From Sphingobacterium sp. SYP-B4668 (GTDB taxonomy: Bacteria > Bacteroidota > Bacteroidia > Sphingobacteriales > Sphingobacteriaceae), in NCBI RefSeq assembly GCF_027627455.1, contig NZ_CP115483.1, forward strand, positions 5,270,001 through 5,334,000: a DNA stretch of 64,000 nt, read 5' to 3'. The first letter of the stretch is position 1. Each line of letters opens with the position of its first letter. Position numbers and translations under genes: made by a program. The notes beneath the pieces are model-generated. The model saw nothing but the letters and a program-made list of their open reading frames with translations. It was not told the DNA's origin and did not search any database. This document shows, piece after piece, positions 17,689 to 27,360 of the stretch.

Positions 17689-17887
17689 AAATGGATTAGA
17701 CAGCACTGTTCTGTTGAGCAAATTTACATTAACTTTTTGAATTCTAAACTTGAACGTAAAAATCAACCAATCATCTAAAATAGAGCCAGCAGATAGGAGA
17801 TAACTGGGATATAAGTGGGTATCAACTTAAATATTAATCGGTAGTTTAATCGTTTTTTAAACGTATTAAAATCGGATATTATTCGCT

Positions 17888-17961
17888 TTTATCCGAATGA
17901 AGTCCGTATAAAGTCCGCATTATATCCGTATTAAATCCCTATTTATATGCCTATTAAACCC
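17888..17961 (-). repeat. Degenerate 11-bp tandem repeat upstream of fabD
   Basis: Six units and a partial seventh in near-perfect 11-bp register: TTTATCCGAAT, GAAGTCCGTAT, AAAGTCCGCAT, TATATCCGTAT, TAAATCCCTAT, TTATATGCCTAT (12 bp), TAAACCC. The consensus on the plus strand is TAAATCCGTAT. It lies in the 446-bp non-coding gap between the M16 peptidase gene and fabD, about 300 bp before the fabD start. The helical-turn spacing suggests protein binding along one face, but the array may instead be an intergenic repeat family. Confidence 0.7.
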
Positions 17962-18031
17962 AAGTTGTACCCTATCATGTGCAAATCAGCCACACAATGG
18001 ATTAAAGGATTAATTCGAAAAGAAATAGATT

Positions 18032-19267
18032 TTAGGACTCGTCCGTAGGTATAAAACTCAAGGAACACATCTTATCAGGGTCAAAAATATCTGCACAAAT
18101 CTCCTGTGCTTGCAACAATGTCACTTGATCTATTTTGTAAAAGACTTCCTCCAAAGGCACCACACGATCATAGTCCAGTACATTTTTAGCGACGGCGATA
18201 ATCATGCTCATGCGATTCTCTTCGGCGAGGGCAATCTGTCCCTTGAATTTATCCTTAGACTTTTGCAGCTGACTTGCAGAGAGCGCCCTACTACGAAGCT
18301 TGTGCAGTTCCTTAAAAACAAGGGATTTCGCTTTTTTCACCTTCTCTTCATCTGTCCCTAAATAAATAGAAAATATACCGGTATCCGAAAACATAGTGTA
18401 GTTGGACTCGATGGTATAGGCAATCCCATGTTTCTCGCGTATGGAGAGATTCAATATCGAGCTCATTCCCAATCCGCCCAACATATTATTGAGTAATAGC
18501 AAGCCTGTCTTTCGTTCGTCACGAATGCTGTAGGCCTGCCTACCTAACATATAATGCACTTGATTGATAGGCTTTGCCGATACTAGATGCTGTGTATTTT
18601 CAGTGTATAATCCCTCCCGTTGACGTACTCCTTTTGTAGAAGCAATGTTCCCGAATAGACGTTCGACCATTCGTTCTATAGATGTTCGCGTATAGTCACC
18701 TGTGATTCCAATAACAATCTCGTGGGTACTGTAATTGCGTTGGATGAACTGTCTGATATCTTCTATATTCAATCCTACCAATTGCTCTTCTACTCCCAAA
18801 ATATTATGCCCAAGGCCAGAGCCTGCGAACATCAAATCTTCAAAATCATCGATTATAGCATCTTCGGGACTGTCCAAATAAGAGGCCATTTCATCCTGGA
18901 TGACGCCCTTTTCCTTTTCCATTTCCACTTCGGGAAAGGTAGAATGAAAAATTAAATCTTCGAATAAATCTAATGCTCGACTTAAATAAGGATTTAATAT
19001 GGACGCATGGATACATGTATATTCTTTTGTAGTATAGGCATTCAAATCTCCCCCCACTGCCTCAAGGCGGTTAAGAATCTGAGTGGTATTCCGCCTCTCT
19101 GTCTGCTTGAAAAGTAGATGTTCAATAAAATGCGCGACGCCAAACTTACCCTCCTCCTCATCCCGTGACCCTGCATTTACAATCAAACAAGTATGCGTAA
19201 TGGGTGTGGACTGGGGGTATAATACCACCCTTATACCATTTGATAAACGAATAATCTCATATTCCAT
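18032..19267 (-). CDS. M16 family zinc metallopeptidase (processing peptidase-like)
   Basis: A 411-residue member of peptidase family M16 with an intact inverted zinc motif: HFIEH at residues 46-50 and a downstream EMEKEKGVIQDEMASY segment that supplies the distal Glu ligand. The N-terminus NGIRVVLYPQSTPITHTCLIVNAGSR is characteristic of the M16B/YmxG type. The second domain lacks an active site, as expected (HYMLGRQAYSIRDERKTGLLLLNN). There is no signal peptide, so it is probably cytoplasmic and degrades peptides. A strong terminator lies just upstream, so it has its own promoter. Confidence 0.92.
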   Translation of the reverse strand: MEYEIIRLSNGIRVVLYPQSTPITHTCLIVNAGSRDEEEGKFGVAHFIEHLLFKQTERRNTTQILNRLEAVGGDLNAYTTKEYTCIHASILNPYLSRALDLFEDLIFHSTFPEVEMEKEKGVIQDEMASYLDSPEDAIIDDFEDLMFAGSGLGHNILGVEEQLVGLNIEDIRQFIQRNYSTHEIVIGITGDYTRTSIERMVERLFGNIASTKGVRQREGLYTENTQHLVSAKPINQVHYMLGRQAYSIRDERKTGLLLLNNMLGGLGMSSILNLSIREKHGIAYTIESNYTMFSDTGIFSIYLGTDEEKVKKAKSLVFKELHKLRSRALSASQLQKSKDKFKGQIALAEENRMSMIIAVAKNVLDYDRVVPLEEVFYKIDQVTLLQAQEICADIFDPDKMCSLSFIPTDES

Positions 19268-19358
19268 TTGCTGTATTCAATTTGTGTTGGGCGAGTACAC
19301 TATCTATCTCAGGAATAGTGTTCATTAGTAATAAAGATGCAAAGCTACGTAATATAAA

Positions 19359-19397
19359 ACAAAACGGTTGCGGTGTATCCTACCGCAACCGTTTTGT
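19359..19397 (-). terminator. Rho-independent terminator of the outer-membrane barrel gene
   Basis: Perfect 16-bp stem 19359-19374 / 19382-19397 (core AACGGTTGCGGT) with a 7-nt loop. On the minus strand it is followed by a T-rich tract. It separates the barrel protein gene from the M16 gene. Confidence 0.88.
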
Positions 19398-19414
19398 AGC
19401 GAACTTATTTGCGA

Positions 19415-22201
19415 CTACATGCGAGGTCTACGCATTCCACCAGGGAAACCGCTATCCTCCTGCGGAGCTACTCCACCTGCAAATTTGGACAGTTTGTACG
19501 TAAACATCAGAATGAAATAGCGCCCTAATCTATTGGTGCGACTATCAGTAATCTGAATATCGTTGATGGTTCGCGAAATATTAGTCTGTTCATTCAGCAA
19601 ATCATAGGCCTGCAACCTTAGCGTTGCCCGATTGGCCTTCAAAAATTTCTTCTCGACGTAGGTATTGATAATAAAGGGATTTTCACTATAAGCGTTCCCG
19701 TCGTTAAAGGTCTTAGAAAGATCCGCACCAAAAATTAGAGTTGGCGAAATATTGACGGACCCTATCAAGGTCGGGGCATAAGACTGCATCACGACAGTAC
19801 GATTGTTAAGGGTATTGTTGTTGTGATTTAAAGAGTATCTAAAACCAGGGCCAATTTCCAGGTTTTCAGAAGGGTTATATCGAAACATTACGCCTTGGTT
19901 CAACGTCCAGTTTTTAGCAAGATTTAATTCGCCGTCGGTATAGGAAGGGTTGTTGTTATATCCAATGCCACCCATAAAATTTAGATTGTAGGTCTTACTC
20001 TTAAAGGAACGTCCATAATGATAGAAACTGTTTAAACTAAATGCGCCATCTTCATTTAAATAATTTATCTCTTGTATGATACCCAGTTCTGGATCCCTCG
20101 CTCTTAGATTATTGGAAACAATCTTATCCTGTGTCAATGTACCATTTAGCATGACGAAAAACGTCTTTCCTTTCTGGAAATCTGAAGCATTGTACCGAAA
20201 CCTCAGATTGTGGCGAAATTCGGCAGCCAAATCGGGGTTACCGGTGACGATACTTGTGGGATTGGAATTGTCTGTAAAGGGTTGTATCTGTGTAATGGAA
20301 GGTTCATTTGAATTTCCAGAGTAGTTGATTTGAAGATTTTTTTGACGATTGAATTTGTATTCAAAACGAGCTATTGGGATAAAATTGAATCCTTTGCGGT
20401 TGATATTGATAGTATTACCATCGACTTGCGCTTCTCCATCGAGAATAGAAGGTTGGACGGAGGCACCAATAGCATACTTAATCTTGTCGTTGTTAAAATT
20501 GTAATTGGCACCGAAGCGGTGGGTACTGAACGAATAGTCATAAACGCGCTCGAAGGTATAAATATCATCTTCCAAAGAAGACCCATCTTCATTAAAGGCT
20601 TCCTGAGTACGATTGTTGTCATACGTATTAACGTTGTAATCATAAGAAACCTCAATCTTTCCAAATTGACTTACTGGCTCGATATAGGATAGGCTTGCGC
20701 CTCCATTCCAACTTTTATTGTCAAGCTCCAATAATGTCTTTCGATACAAGCTATCCATCGTCATATTGGCATTGTTGGGATCACCGACCAATGTTTCAAT
20801 AATACGATCTTGATCTTGCTTCGTTCCTGATGAATTGATATTCATATTGAAGAAGATATTCCGCCCCTTATCATTTAATTTCCTATTGTAAAGGCCACTG
20901 AACCCTAGATTAGGATTCTTTGCAATACTGTTGGAAGTATTGGCTTCGGTATTATAGAGGACATCGTTCAGCAAATTTTCATTATAGCTGTAGCCATCCG
21001 TCGTTGTCCTGCCATAGGACAATTGGGGAGTGATCTTAATATAATCGTTTTGTGTAGGTTTCCACTCTAGATTGGCTTCCAATCTGTGCGAATTACCTAT
21101 TGTATTAGTGGTCGACTCCGTATTCCTATTCAGCACGGAGTCTGGATAAGTGAATTTGTTTAAACTAGAAGATATCACATCGTTATCGTCATGACTAAAG
21201 CTATAACTACCGTATACGGTCACTTTATCATTGAAATCCTGACGGTAGTTCAAACCGAAGGACCGTGTATTGGTGATTCCGTTAGATCCGCCAAACATAC
21301 CACCACCTCGAGACCCACCACCACCTTGGCGTCTTCGAGCACCGCCTCCCTGTGTGTTGAAATCAAAAAGCGGAGCATTGATATTATTCAAGTTACCAAT
21401 AGCAGAAATCTGCATGCCTTCTTTCATTTTCATAAACATTCCCGTAGCTTGATACCGATCGTCAGTACCATAACCCATCCGCAACATGGTGGTATATCCA
21501 TTGTTTTTCTCGGGATCGATCTGGATATTCAAGATTTTCTCCGCATCTCCGGTTTTATTACCTGTCAGATTAGCCATATCACCATAATCATCGATTACTT
21601 GAATCTTCTCGATGATATCAGCGGGTAAATTTTGAGTAGCCGTCTTGACATCTCCACCAAAAAAGTCCTTACCATTGATTCGGATACGCTTAATCTGCTC
21701 GCCTTGCGCGGTCACCGTGCCATCTTTATCCACTTCGACACCTTCCAGTTTTTTCAATGCGTCTTCTACTAATGCCCCATCTCTCAGTTTAAGATTGCGC
21801 GTGGTGTATTCCAACGTGTCAGTCTTGACTACCACCGTTGGGACCCCATCGACCACTACTTCTTCGAGCATGGTACTCATCGGAATCAATTCGAAACTGG
21901 GAATAGTCAAATTGGATTGACCTGTCGTGAACGTGTACTCGTTTTCAAAAGGTTCATAGCCGATACTGCTGACCTTAATCCTAAATTTTTCGCCCTTGAT
22001 ATTGTTAAAAGAATATAGACCTGCCATCGACGAACTCGTCGAGACGGAGTCTTTATCCGACACGAGGGTCACCGATGCACCAGCGACTACCCGAGATTTT
22101 TTGTCCCGTAAAAATCCCTGAACGGTCTTATTCGTCTGTCCGAAAGTGGTCAAAATCGTGAAGCAAAAGAGAATAAAAATGGATGAACAATGTTTAAGCA
22201 T
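19415..22201 (-). CDS. Outer-membrane beta-barrel protein, TonB-receptor-like, with carboxypeptidase-regulatory domain
   Basis: A 928-residue protein with a signal peptide (SSIFILFCFTILTTFGQ). A CarboxypepD_reg-like domain follows at about residues 25-110 (VQGFLRDKKSRVVAGASVTLV), then a plug-like region (VDGVPTVVVKTDTLEYTTRNLKL, RIRINGKDFFGGDVKTATQNL), a Gly/Arg-rich stretch (GGGARRRQGGGG) and a long barrel with alternating aromatic strands. This matches the OMP_b-brl_3 family of Bacteroidota rather than a classical SusC, and no SusD gene is adjacent. The C-terminus GFPGGMRRPRM lacks a terminal aromatic residue, as in many proteins of this group. Ligand unknown. Confidence 0.88.
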   Translation of the reverse strand: MLKHCSSIFILFCFTILTTFGQTNKTVQGFLRDKKSRVVAGASVTLVSDKDSVSTSSSMAGLYSFNNIKGEKFRIKVSSIGYEPFENEYTFTTGQSNLTIPSFELIPMSTMLEEVVVDGVPTVVVKTDTLEYTTRNLKLRDGALVEDALKKLEGVEVDKDGTVTAQGEQIKRIRINGKDFFGGDVKTATQNLPADIIEKIQVIDDYGDMANLTGNKTGDAEKILNIQIDPEKNNGYTTMLRMGYGTDDRYQATGMFMKMKEGMQISAIGNLNNINAPLFDFNTQGGGARRRQGGGGSRGGGMFGGSNGITNTRSFGLNYRQDFNDKVTVYGSYSFSHDDNDVISSSLNKFTYPDSVLNRNTESTTNTIGNSHRLEANLEWKPTQNDYIKITPQLSYGRTTTDGYSYNENLLNDVLYNTEANTSNSIAKNPNLGFSGLYNRKLNDKGRNIFFNMNINSSGTKQDQDRIIETLVGDPNNANMTMDSLYRKTLLELDNKSWNGGASLSYIEPVSQFGKIEVSYDYNVNTYDNNRTQEAFNEDGSSLEDDIYTFERVYDYSFSTHRFGANYNFNNDKIKYAIGASVQPSILDGEAQVDGNTININRKGFNFIPIARFEYKFNRQKNLQINYSGNSNEPSITQIQPFTDNSNPTSIVTGNPDLAAEFRHNLRFRYNASDFQKGKTFFVMLNGTLTQDKIVSNNLRARDPELGIIQEINYLNEDGAFSLNSFYHYGRSFKSKTYNLNFMGGIGYNNNPSYTDGELNLAKNWTLNQGVMFRYNPSENLEIGPGFRYSLNHNNNTLNNRTVVMQSYAPTLIGSVNISPTLIFGADLSKTFNDGNAYSENPFIINTYVEKKFLKANRATLRLQAYDLLNEQTNISRTINDIQITDSRTNRLGRYFILMFTYKLSKFAGGVAPQEDSGFPGGMRRPRM

Positions 22202-22230
22202 ATGAAGTGTGATAAGTATTAGTCCAGGTA

Positions 22231-22965
22231 TTATAAAGAAGTCAATATCCAGACTTCGGTTTGTATTTTATTATTTTTCTTAGCCTGCTGTTGCCCTCCA
22301 TAGGGTCTAGCGACAGCATTGGTCCGTTGGCGCACCTTTTTATCGAGCAGCGACCACATGTCATTTACACGCAGTTGAATCGCGACAACCCCACTCTGAT
22401 CGGAATTCCAGTTAAGTTGCTTTAGAGGTATCGCAGCTTCATAGCATAGGTTGTCCTGTGCATCGACTTCCATGCGGGCAATGATTCCATAACTATTTTG
22501 AAAAGATAGATTACCATCCACTACGGTTGGAAAACCTTTTACATGATACCCTTTGGCGGTATTGATTAAAAGTTTGCGGGTATCTTTCCCTTTGTGCTCT
22601 CCCGTCTGTGCAAATTCACGTATATCCTCTCTATCGGCAAGGGGATAGATTAACATGGCCTCTTCTTTCTTTTTTCCAGTCAAGTTTACACCAAATGTAA
22701 GGCCCAGCCGAACAGCTTCTCGTTGCAGATTTTTGTCCTTAATACGTATACTGGTATAAAGATGGGTTTCATCGCGAGCGACTGCATAACTCCAAGAGGA
22801 ATCAGGATCCACGGGTTGAAGTCTATTGTTCCAATCGCTTAAGTCAGCATCCAGCACCAATCCGCTAACACGTGGGATAGGAAGGATAACATCCTTAGAC
22901 TTTTTCTGCGCATGAACGATTGTTGAAGTCAGACAGATTAGGGATAGCAACAGGACACTTCTCAT
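22231..22965 (-). CDS. Secreted protein with CBM9/DOMON-like beta-sandwich
   Basis: About 244 residues from the ATG at 22965, chosen because it places a clean signal peptide at the N-terminus (MRSVLLLSLICLTSTIVHAQ). The frame extends 41 codons further upstream but without signal-like order. The mature part has the GLVLDADLSDWNN and TSIRIKDKNLQREAVRLG pattern seen in carbohydrate-binding family 9-like domains of Bacteroidota exported proteins, and YEAAIPLKQLNWN. It lies 29 nt upstream of the barrel gene in the same orientation, so the two may be expressed together. Function unknown. Confidence 0.75.
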   Translation of the reverse strand: MRSVLLLSLICLTSTIVHAQKKSKDVILPIPRVSGLVLDADLSDWNNRLQPVDPDSSWSYAVARDETHLYTSIRIKDKNLQREAVRLGLTFGVNLTGKKKEEAMLIYPLADREDIREFAQTGEHKGKDTRKLLINTAKGYHVKGFPTVVDGNLSFQNSYGIIARMEVDAQDNLCYEAAIPLKQLNWNSDQSGVVAIQLRVNDMWSLLDKKVRQRTNAVARPYGGQQQAKKNNKIQTEVWILTSL

Positions 22966-23077
22966 ATAGTTTATTCTGTAATGGATATGGTATGGACGAA
23001 AACAAACAGCGAAGGTTTGATAAGTCCTCATATTTGTTACAAAACAACAGATAAGAAGTGTTAATAAGTGTAAATGC

Positions 23078-23287
23078 ATGTTAATCACAGAGAAGTTACA
23101 CGAGGAAAACGGTATGAAAACCCATATCTCGAGATGTCAGAGTTGCGGAGAAAAGCTATCCTTACGTATTTATTTTCGCTTAGATACTCGTGAATACAAG
23201 GCATTTTATCTAAGTTTGAGGCAAAATTTGGAGCAAAGACGGAAGGATTTGGAGGAAAGGGACGAAATAATTGTACACACGTCTTAG
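23078..23287 (+). CDS. Possible small CxxC protein, doubtful
   Basis: A 69-codon frame between the divergent starts at 22965 and 23336. It encodes CQSCGEKLSLRIYFRL followed by a highly charged helix (LRQNLEQRRKDLEERDE). A single CxxC pair and the helix give it a protein-like look. However, it has no clear promoter, no family I recognise and overlaps the upstream leader of the neighbouring gene. It may be spurious. Confidence 0.25.
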   Translation: MLITEKLHEENGMKTHISRCQSCGEKLSLRIYFRLDTREYKAFYLSLRQNLEQRRKDLEERDEIIVHTS

Positions 23288-23335
23288 CCCTTAATTCACG
23301 TAATAACGAAGTCTTTGACCCTTAATCTAAATAAA

Positions 23336-23932
23336 ATGTTATTATCTACTTTTCAGGATCTCTTAGTGGAGGCAGGGTGCGATGAGGCTGGAAGGGGCTG
23401 CCTAGCAGGTCCAGTATTTGCTGCTGCGGTCATTTTTCCTAAAAACTATCACCATGAATTGCTCAATGATTCCAAAAAATTGAGCGAAAAAAAAAGAATG
23501 GCTTTGCGCCCAATCATTGAAAAAGAGGCTCTTGCATATGCTGTGGCTAGCGTATCTGCGGAGGAAATTGACAAAATCAATATCCACAATGCCTCGTACT
23601 TGGCCATGCATAGAGCGCTTGACCAATTAGAGATCAAAGCGGAGTACATTATTGTGGATGGTAATCGATTCATTCCCTACCCAGACCTTGCGCATACGTG
23701 TATTATCAAAGGGGACGGGAAGTATTTATCTATTGCGGCGGCATCAATCTTAGCAAAGACCTATAGGGACGAATACATGATGAATATAGCGGCGGAATAT
23801 CCAACGTATGATTGGCTACAAAACAAAGGCTACCCGACAGTGAAGCACCGCAACGCGGTCTTGGAACACGGGCTGACCCCACATCACAGAAAAACCTTTA
23901 GAATAACCGATCCGCAGCTCAAGTTATTCTAA
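23336..23932 (+). CDS. rnhB: Ribonuclease HII
   Basis: RnhB removes ribonucleotides and RNA primers from DNA-RNA hybrids. The 198-residue protein from the ATG at 23336 has the type-2 RNase H signature GCDEAGRGCLAGPVFAAAV at about residues 14-32, with the active-site Asp-Glu pair. It continues with DSKKLSEKKR, YIIVDGNRF (third acidic residue) and IIKGDGKYLSIAAASILAKT. The GRG and Ser/Lys-rich loop are intact, and the length is typical. It converges on the YfhO-like gene. Confidence 0.95.
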   Translation: MLLSTFQDLLVEAGCDEAGRGCLAGPVFAAAVIFPKNYHHELLNDSKKLSEKKRMALRPIIEKEALAYAVASVSAEEIDKINIHNASYLAMHRALDQLEIKAEYIIVDGNRFIPYPDLAHTCIIKGDGKYLSIAAASILAKTYRDEYMMNIAAEYPTYDWLQNKGYPTVKHRNAVLEHGLTPHHRKTFRITDPQLKLF

Positions 23933-23974
23933 AGGTCTTCCGATATTATTTGTACAAATGAGTCCTTTAAATAC

Positions 23975-26446
23975 TTATTTGGTCTTTATATTCTTCTTTT
24001 TTTGATTGTTGACTGCAATCCATACGGCGCCAAGTAATCCCAATACCAAAATTACCGAGGCTATCGCGGAAAGAAGATTGGTGACTTGAACCGATTGTGG
24101 AGCGAAGATAAATTCAATCTTATGATTACCACCCGGTACTTGCAATGCTCTTAAGATGTAATCTGCACGAATGATGGGCACTTCTTTTCCATCAATATAT
24201 GCCTTCCATCCTTTTTCATAAAACACTTCTGAGAACACGGCAAGTGCATCATTTGGAGCGGAGTACTCATACTTCAAGGTATCTGGATGATAAGAGGTCA
24301 ATGCTATGGTTGAATTGGTTGGCCTTCCTAAGCGACTAGCATCTATCCTATCCTTAAATTCTTGATTGATAAAAGCTTCTTTTTTAGGATCAAAGCTACC
24401 AATAGCTTGCATCTCTTCGGCATTGTCTTTGACAAACGTGACCTTCTCCACAAACCAAGCATTGCCTGGTGCTGTGCTTCTCCGCACCACCTTTTGCGAC
24501 CCATTGGAAGGGTCTGCTGTAATCAAATAACGTACATTAAACATGTCGAGAACATCTTCGTTTAACGCTCCATTGAATTGATGTTCTAGAATTTCCTGAA
24601 ACCGCATCATTTTGGCAGCGTGATATCCACCTAAATTCTTATGAAAGTAAGAGGCAGTGGCATCCGAAAATGCACTGGTCGTCAAATCTAATACACGATA
24701 GCTTGGATCTGCATCCAAACGGATGAGCTGATCAACTTCTCGCTCAGCAATACGAGCTGTAGATGGATTTGAAAAGGAATCGTCATTTAAATAACGCTTA
24801 TCGACCGACCAAAGATCTGTCAAAAACACAATTCCTAAGCCTGCTACAAGAACTGCATAACTAAGTTTTTTCTTTAAAAAGAACCAGACTAGACCAAACG
24901 TAATGGCGACAATAAATAAAGAACGCCATGCATCTTTACTAGCGAGAGCCGCACGATCCTTCACAATAGCAGTAACAGTCTCATTGGCAAGGGCGCGATC
25001 ACCAATCTCCCGTGTCAGCCCATCCACTAGTGCTTGATGGTTCGAATTGCGGAGGGCTAAAAACATATCAGGCATCAAGGCAACCAATAGACAAAGTCCA
25101 CCAATTCCTATAAAAGTATATAAGGTTTTTTTCTGTATGCTTTTATCCTCAGCTGTCTGATTAAGTAATTCATTTACACACAAAATAGCTAATACAGGAA
25201 TCAACAAAGCAGCTATGACCAGAATGGATTCTACGGCTCTAAACTTGTTATACATCGGAAAGTAATCGAAGAATAAATCCGATATAAATGGTAGATGGCG
25301 TCCAAAGGACAAGAAAATAATAAGTACGGTAGCACTGAATATCCACCATTTTATCCGCCCCTTAACAACGAAGAGCCCCAATATAAAGAGGAATAATACT
25401 CCAGCCCCGAAATACCATGGTCCAGCGGTAATCCGCTTTTCGCCCCAATATGACGGCATTTGACGCGCTATCTGGGCAGCCTGTACTGTGGGGGTTCCTT
25501 TAGATTCGAAAAGCTTAGCGACATTGGATTTTTCGTCGAAGACACCTTGTGTACGACCTCCATAAGCATTTGGAATCAAAAAGGTCATAGTCTCACCGAC
25601 ACCCTGGCTCCAATCATAAGCATAACTGCGATCTAGGCCTTTCTGCTCATTGGTCTCATCGACTTTAATTATATTCGCCTTTCCTCGAGTCGAATATTTG
25701 CTATATTCATAGGTGGGATACAAAACCGAAGCATTGACCAAAATAGCCAAGGCTACAGCAATGACTTGTACGCCGGTAGCTTGTAGAAATCCTTTTATTC
25801 GCTTTTCTTTGATAGCATGATACAATTCGATGCCAACCAAGATTAAAAGCGCTATGAAAAGATAGTAAGTGACCTGAATGTGATTGACCCGTATCTCTAA
25901 AGCCATGGTCAGCGCCAAAATAGACCCACCGAGTAAATACTTACCTCGATAACAGAGAATAATAGCACCTATAATGGGAGCCATATAGGCAATGGCATAG
26001 GCTTTATTGACGTGCCCTGCTTCAATATAAATGAAATTATAGGACGTAAATGCTACGGCTATGGCTCCGACCGCAGCCAACCATGGCCTAACACGGAGTA
26101 CGGAAAAGAGAAAATATGCCCCGAAAAGATACAGCAACACCACATCAATGGGGGTAGGAAAGACCGTCTTGAGCGCTCTGGAAATATATGTCCCGACATT
26201 GCTACTGTGTTCGGCCCAAATCTGATATGTCGGCATACCGCCAAACATGGAATTTGTCCAATTAGGGGCATGGCCATCTTTTGCCCTATAATCAAAAAGC
26301 TCCTTCTGACTTGCCTCTGCTTGTAGCACATCGTGCTGCGCCAAGGTCTTCCCTTGCCAGATCGGTGTGAAATAAAAAAACACCAGGACGATGAATATTC
26401 CAATAATCGCAAAGTGTACCGCGTTTTCCTTAAACCAATTTTTCAT
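23975..26446 (-). CDS. YfhO-like multi-pass membrane protein
   Basis: An 823-residue polytopic membrane protein. About 12 or more helices are spread over residues 10-560 (for example FAIIGIFIVLVFFYF, YLLGGSILALTMALEI, VIAALLIPVLAILC), with a final helix near residue 795 (LLSAIASVILVLGLLGAVW). The large soluble C-terminal part has YRVLDLTTSAFSDATASYFH, MMRFQEILE and FSEVFYEKGWKAYIDGKEVP, a pattern seen in YfhO/DUF6044-type glycosyltransferase-like (GT-C) proteins. It may glycosylate envelope polymers. The substrate is not known. Confidence 0.82.
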   Translation of the reverse strand: MKNWFKENAVHFAIIGIFIVLVFFYFTPIWQGKTLAQHDVLQAEASQKELFDYRAKDGHAPNWTNSMFGGMPTYQIWAEHSSNVGTYISRALKTVFPTPIDVVLLYLFGAYFLFSVLRVRPWLAAVGAIAVAFTSYNFIYIEAGHVNKAYAIAYMAPIIGAIILCYRGKYLLGGSILALTMALEIRVNHIQVTYYLFIALLILVGIELYHAIKEKRIKGFLQATGVQVIAVALAILVNASVLYPTYEYSKYSTRGKANIIKVDETNEQKGLDRSYAYDWSQGVGETMTFLIPNAYGGRTQGVFDEKSNVAKLFESKGTPTVQAAQIARQMPSYWGEKRITAGPWYFGAGVLFLFILGLFVVKGRIKWWIFSATVLIIFLSFGRHLPFISDLFFDYFPMYNKFRAVESILVIAALLIPVLAILCVNELLNQTAEDKSIQKKTLYTFIGIGGLCLLVALMPDMFLALRNSNHQALVDGLTREIGDRALANETVTAIVKDRAALASKDAWRSLFIVAITFGLVWFFLKKKLSYAVLVAGLGIVFLTDLWSVDKRYLNDDSFSNPSTARIAEREVDQLIRLDADPSYRVLDLTTSAFSDATASYFHKNLGGYHAAKMMRFQEILEHQFNGALNEDVLDMFNVRYLITADPSNGSQKVVRRSTAPGNAWFVEKVTFVKDNAEEMQAIGSFDPKKEAFINQEFKDRIDASRLGRPTNSTIALTSYHPDTLKYEYSAPNDALAVFSEVFYEKGWKAYIDGKEVPIIRADYILRALQVPGGNHKIEFIFAPQSVQVTNLLSAIASVILVLGLLGAVWIAVNNQKKKNIKTK

Positions 26447-26604
26447 CCGTATAAATTTGTCTTTAGTAGGTGCTGAAGCTATCAGATGTATTCTGCCACT
26501 ATGTGGTTTGAAAAATCATGATCGTTTCATTTGTTCTTTAAATAGGTTGTATTTAATGATTAAGGCTCAAAAATATACAAATCATTTTAAAATTCGCTAG
26601 AATT

Positions 26605-26641
26605 AAAAAAAGGATTTAGGCGATATGTCTGCCTAAATCCT
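26605..26641 (-). terminator. Rho-independent terminator of trkA
   Basis: Perfect 11-bp stem AGGATTTAGGC (26611-26621) with GCCTAAATCCT (26631-26641), 9-nt loop. On the minus strand the stem is followed by a run of T residues. It is 33 nt after the trkA stop. Confidence 0.88.
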
Positions 26642-26673
26642 CTTTTCGCAAATATAAACGCTCTAGGTGTCTA

Positions 26674-27360
26674 TTATTCTCCTTTTTGAATCAGTTTTTT
26701 GATATTTGAAAACTCGCCAAATAGCACCAATATATCAGCCTCTCTGAGCAAAGTATCAGATTTTGCAATGCCCGTAGCTTCTTTTACCAACACCGTCTTG
26801 CCTTTTTCATTGACCTCGTTTTGGCTGACTGTTGTCAGAACAATAACGCCATAAGTATTGGTCAAGTTGGCTTCTTGCAATGTCATGCCAACATATTTGG
26901 GTGGTACCTTCGTCTCGACGATGCTATATTTGTCCGAAATTTTGAAAGAATCCACGATATCCACATTGTCCAGCCTCATCGCCAAACGTTCTGCAGCCTC
27001 TTCTTCTGGCATAATGTATTCATCAATAGCCATGGCTTCCATCACGGTTTTTTGAAGATCCGAAACGACTCGTCCAATGATGCGTTTCACGTGAAGCTGC
27101 TTCAAAAGTGCGGTGGTCAACATGGAGGCTCCCTCGTCTTCGCCAATCGCTACAATAACGGCATGGCTATCCCGCAACGGTAAAGAGCTAACGGACTCTC
27201 GATCGGTCGTATCCATACAAACGGTGTGTGTGACTCGATCTTTGAGTTGCTCGACAATGGCAATATTTCGATCAGCACCGATTACTTCGTGCCCCAGTTC
27301 AGTAAGATGAATGGCTAATGACCGTCCAAAGTGTCCCAATCCCAATACTATATATTTCAT
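26674..27360 (-). CDS. trkA: TrkA/KtrA-type potassium channel regulatory subunit
   Basis: A 228-residue cytoplasmic RCK protein. The N-terminal Rossmann domain starts MKYIVLGLGHFGRSLAIHL (GxGxFG) and has GADRN for the adenosine ribose, HTVCMDTTDRE and AVIVAIGEDEG. The C-terminal RCK_C (TrkA_C) domain is at about residues 140-225 (PPKYVGMTLQEANLTNTYGVIV and ADILVLFGEF). It gates the TrkH-type pore encoded just upstream. Its length of one RCK unit matches KtrA rather than the doubled E. coli TrkA. The 5' region between trkH and trkA carries a tandem duplication of the leader including the start codon. Confidence 0.93.
   Translation of the reverse strand: MKYIVLGLGHFGRSLAIHLTELGHEVIGADRNIAIVEQLKDRVTHTVCMDTTDRESVSSLPLRDSHAVIVAIGEDEGASMLTTALLKQLHVKRIIGRVVSDLQKTVMEAMAIDEYIMPEEEAAERLAMRLDNVDIVDSFKISDKYSIVETKVPPKYVGMTLQEANLTNTYGVIVLTTVSQNEVNEKGKTVLVKEATGIAKSDTLLREADILVLFGEFSNIKKLIQKGE

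Noticed and set aside
19415..22965. SusC/SusD polysaccharide utilisation locus
   Set aside because: The barrel gene has no adjacent SusD, glycoside hydrolase or sensor; the neighbour is a small CBM9-like protein only.
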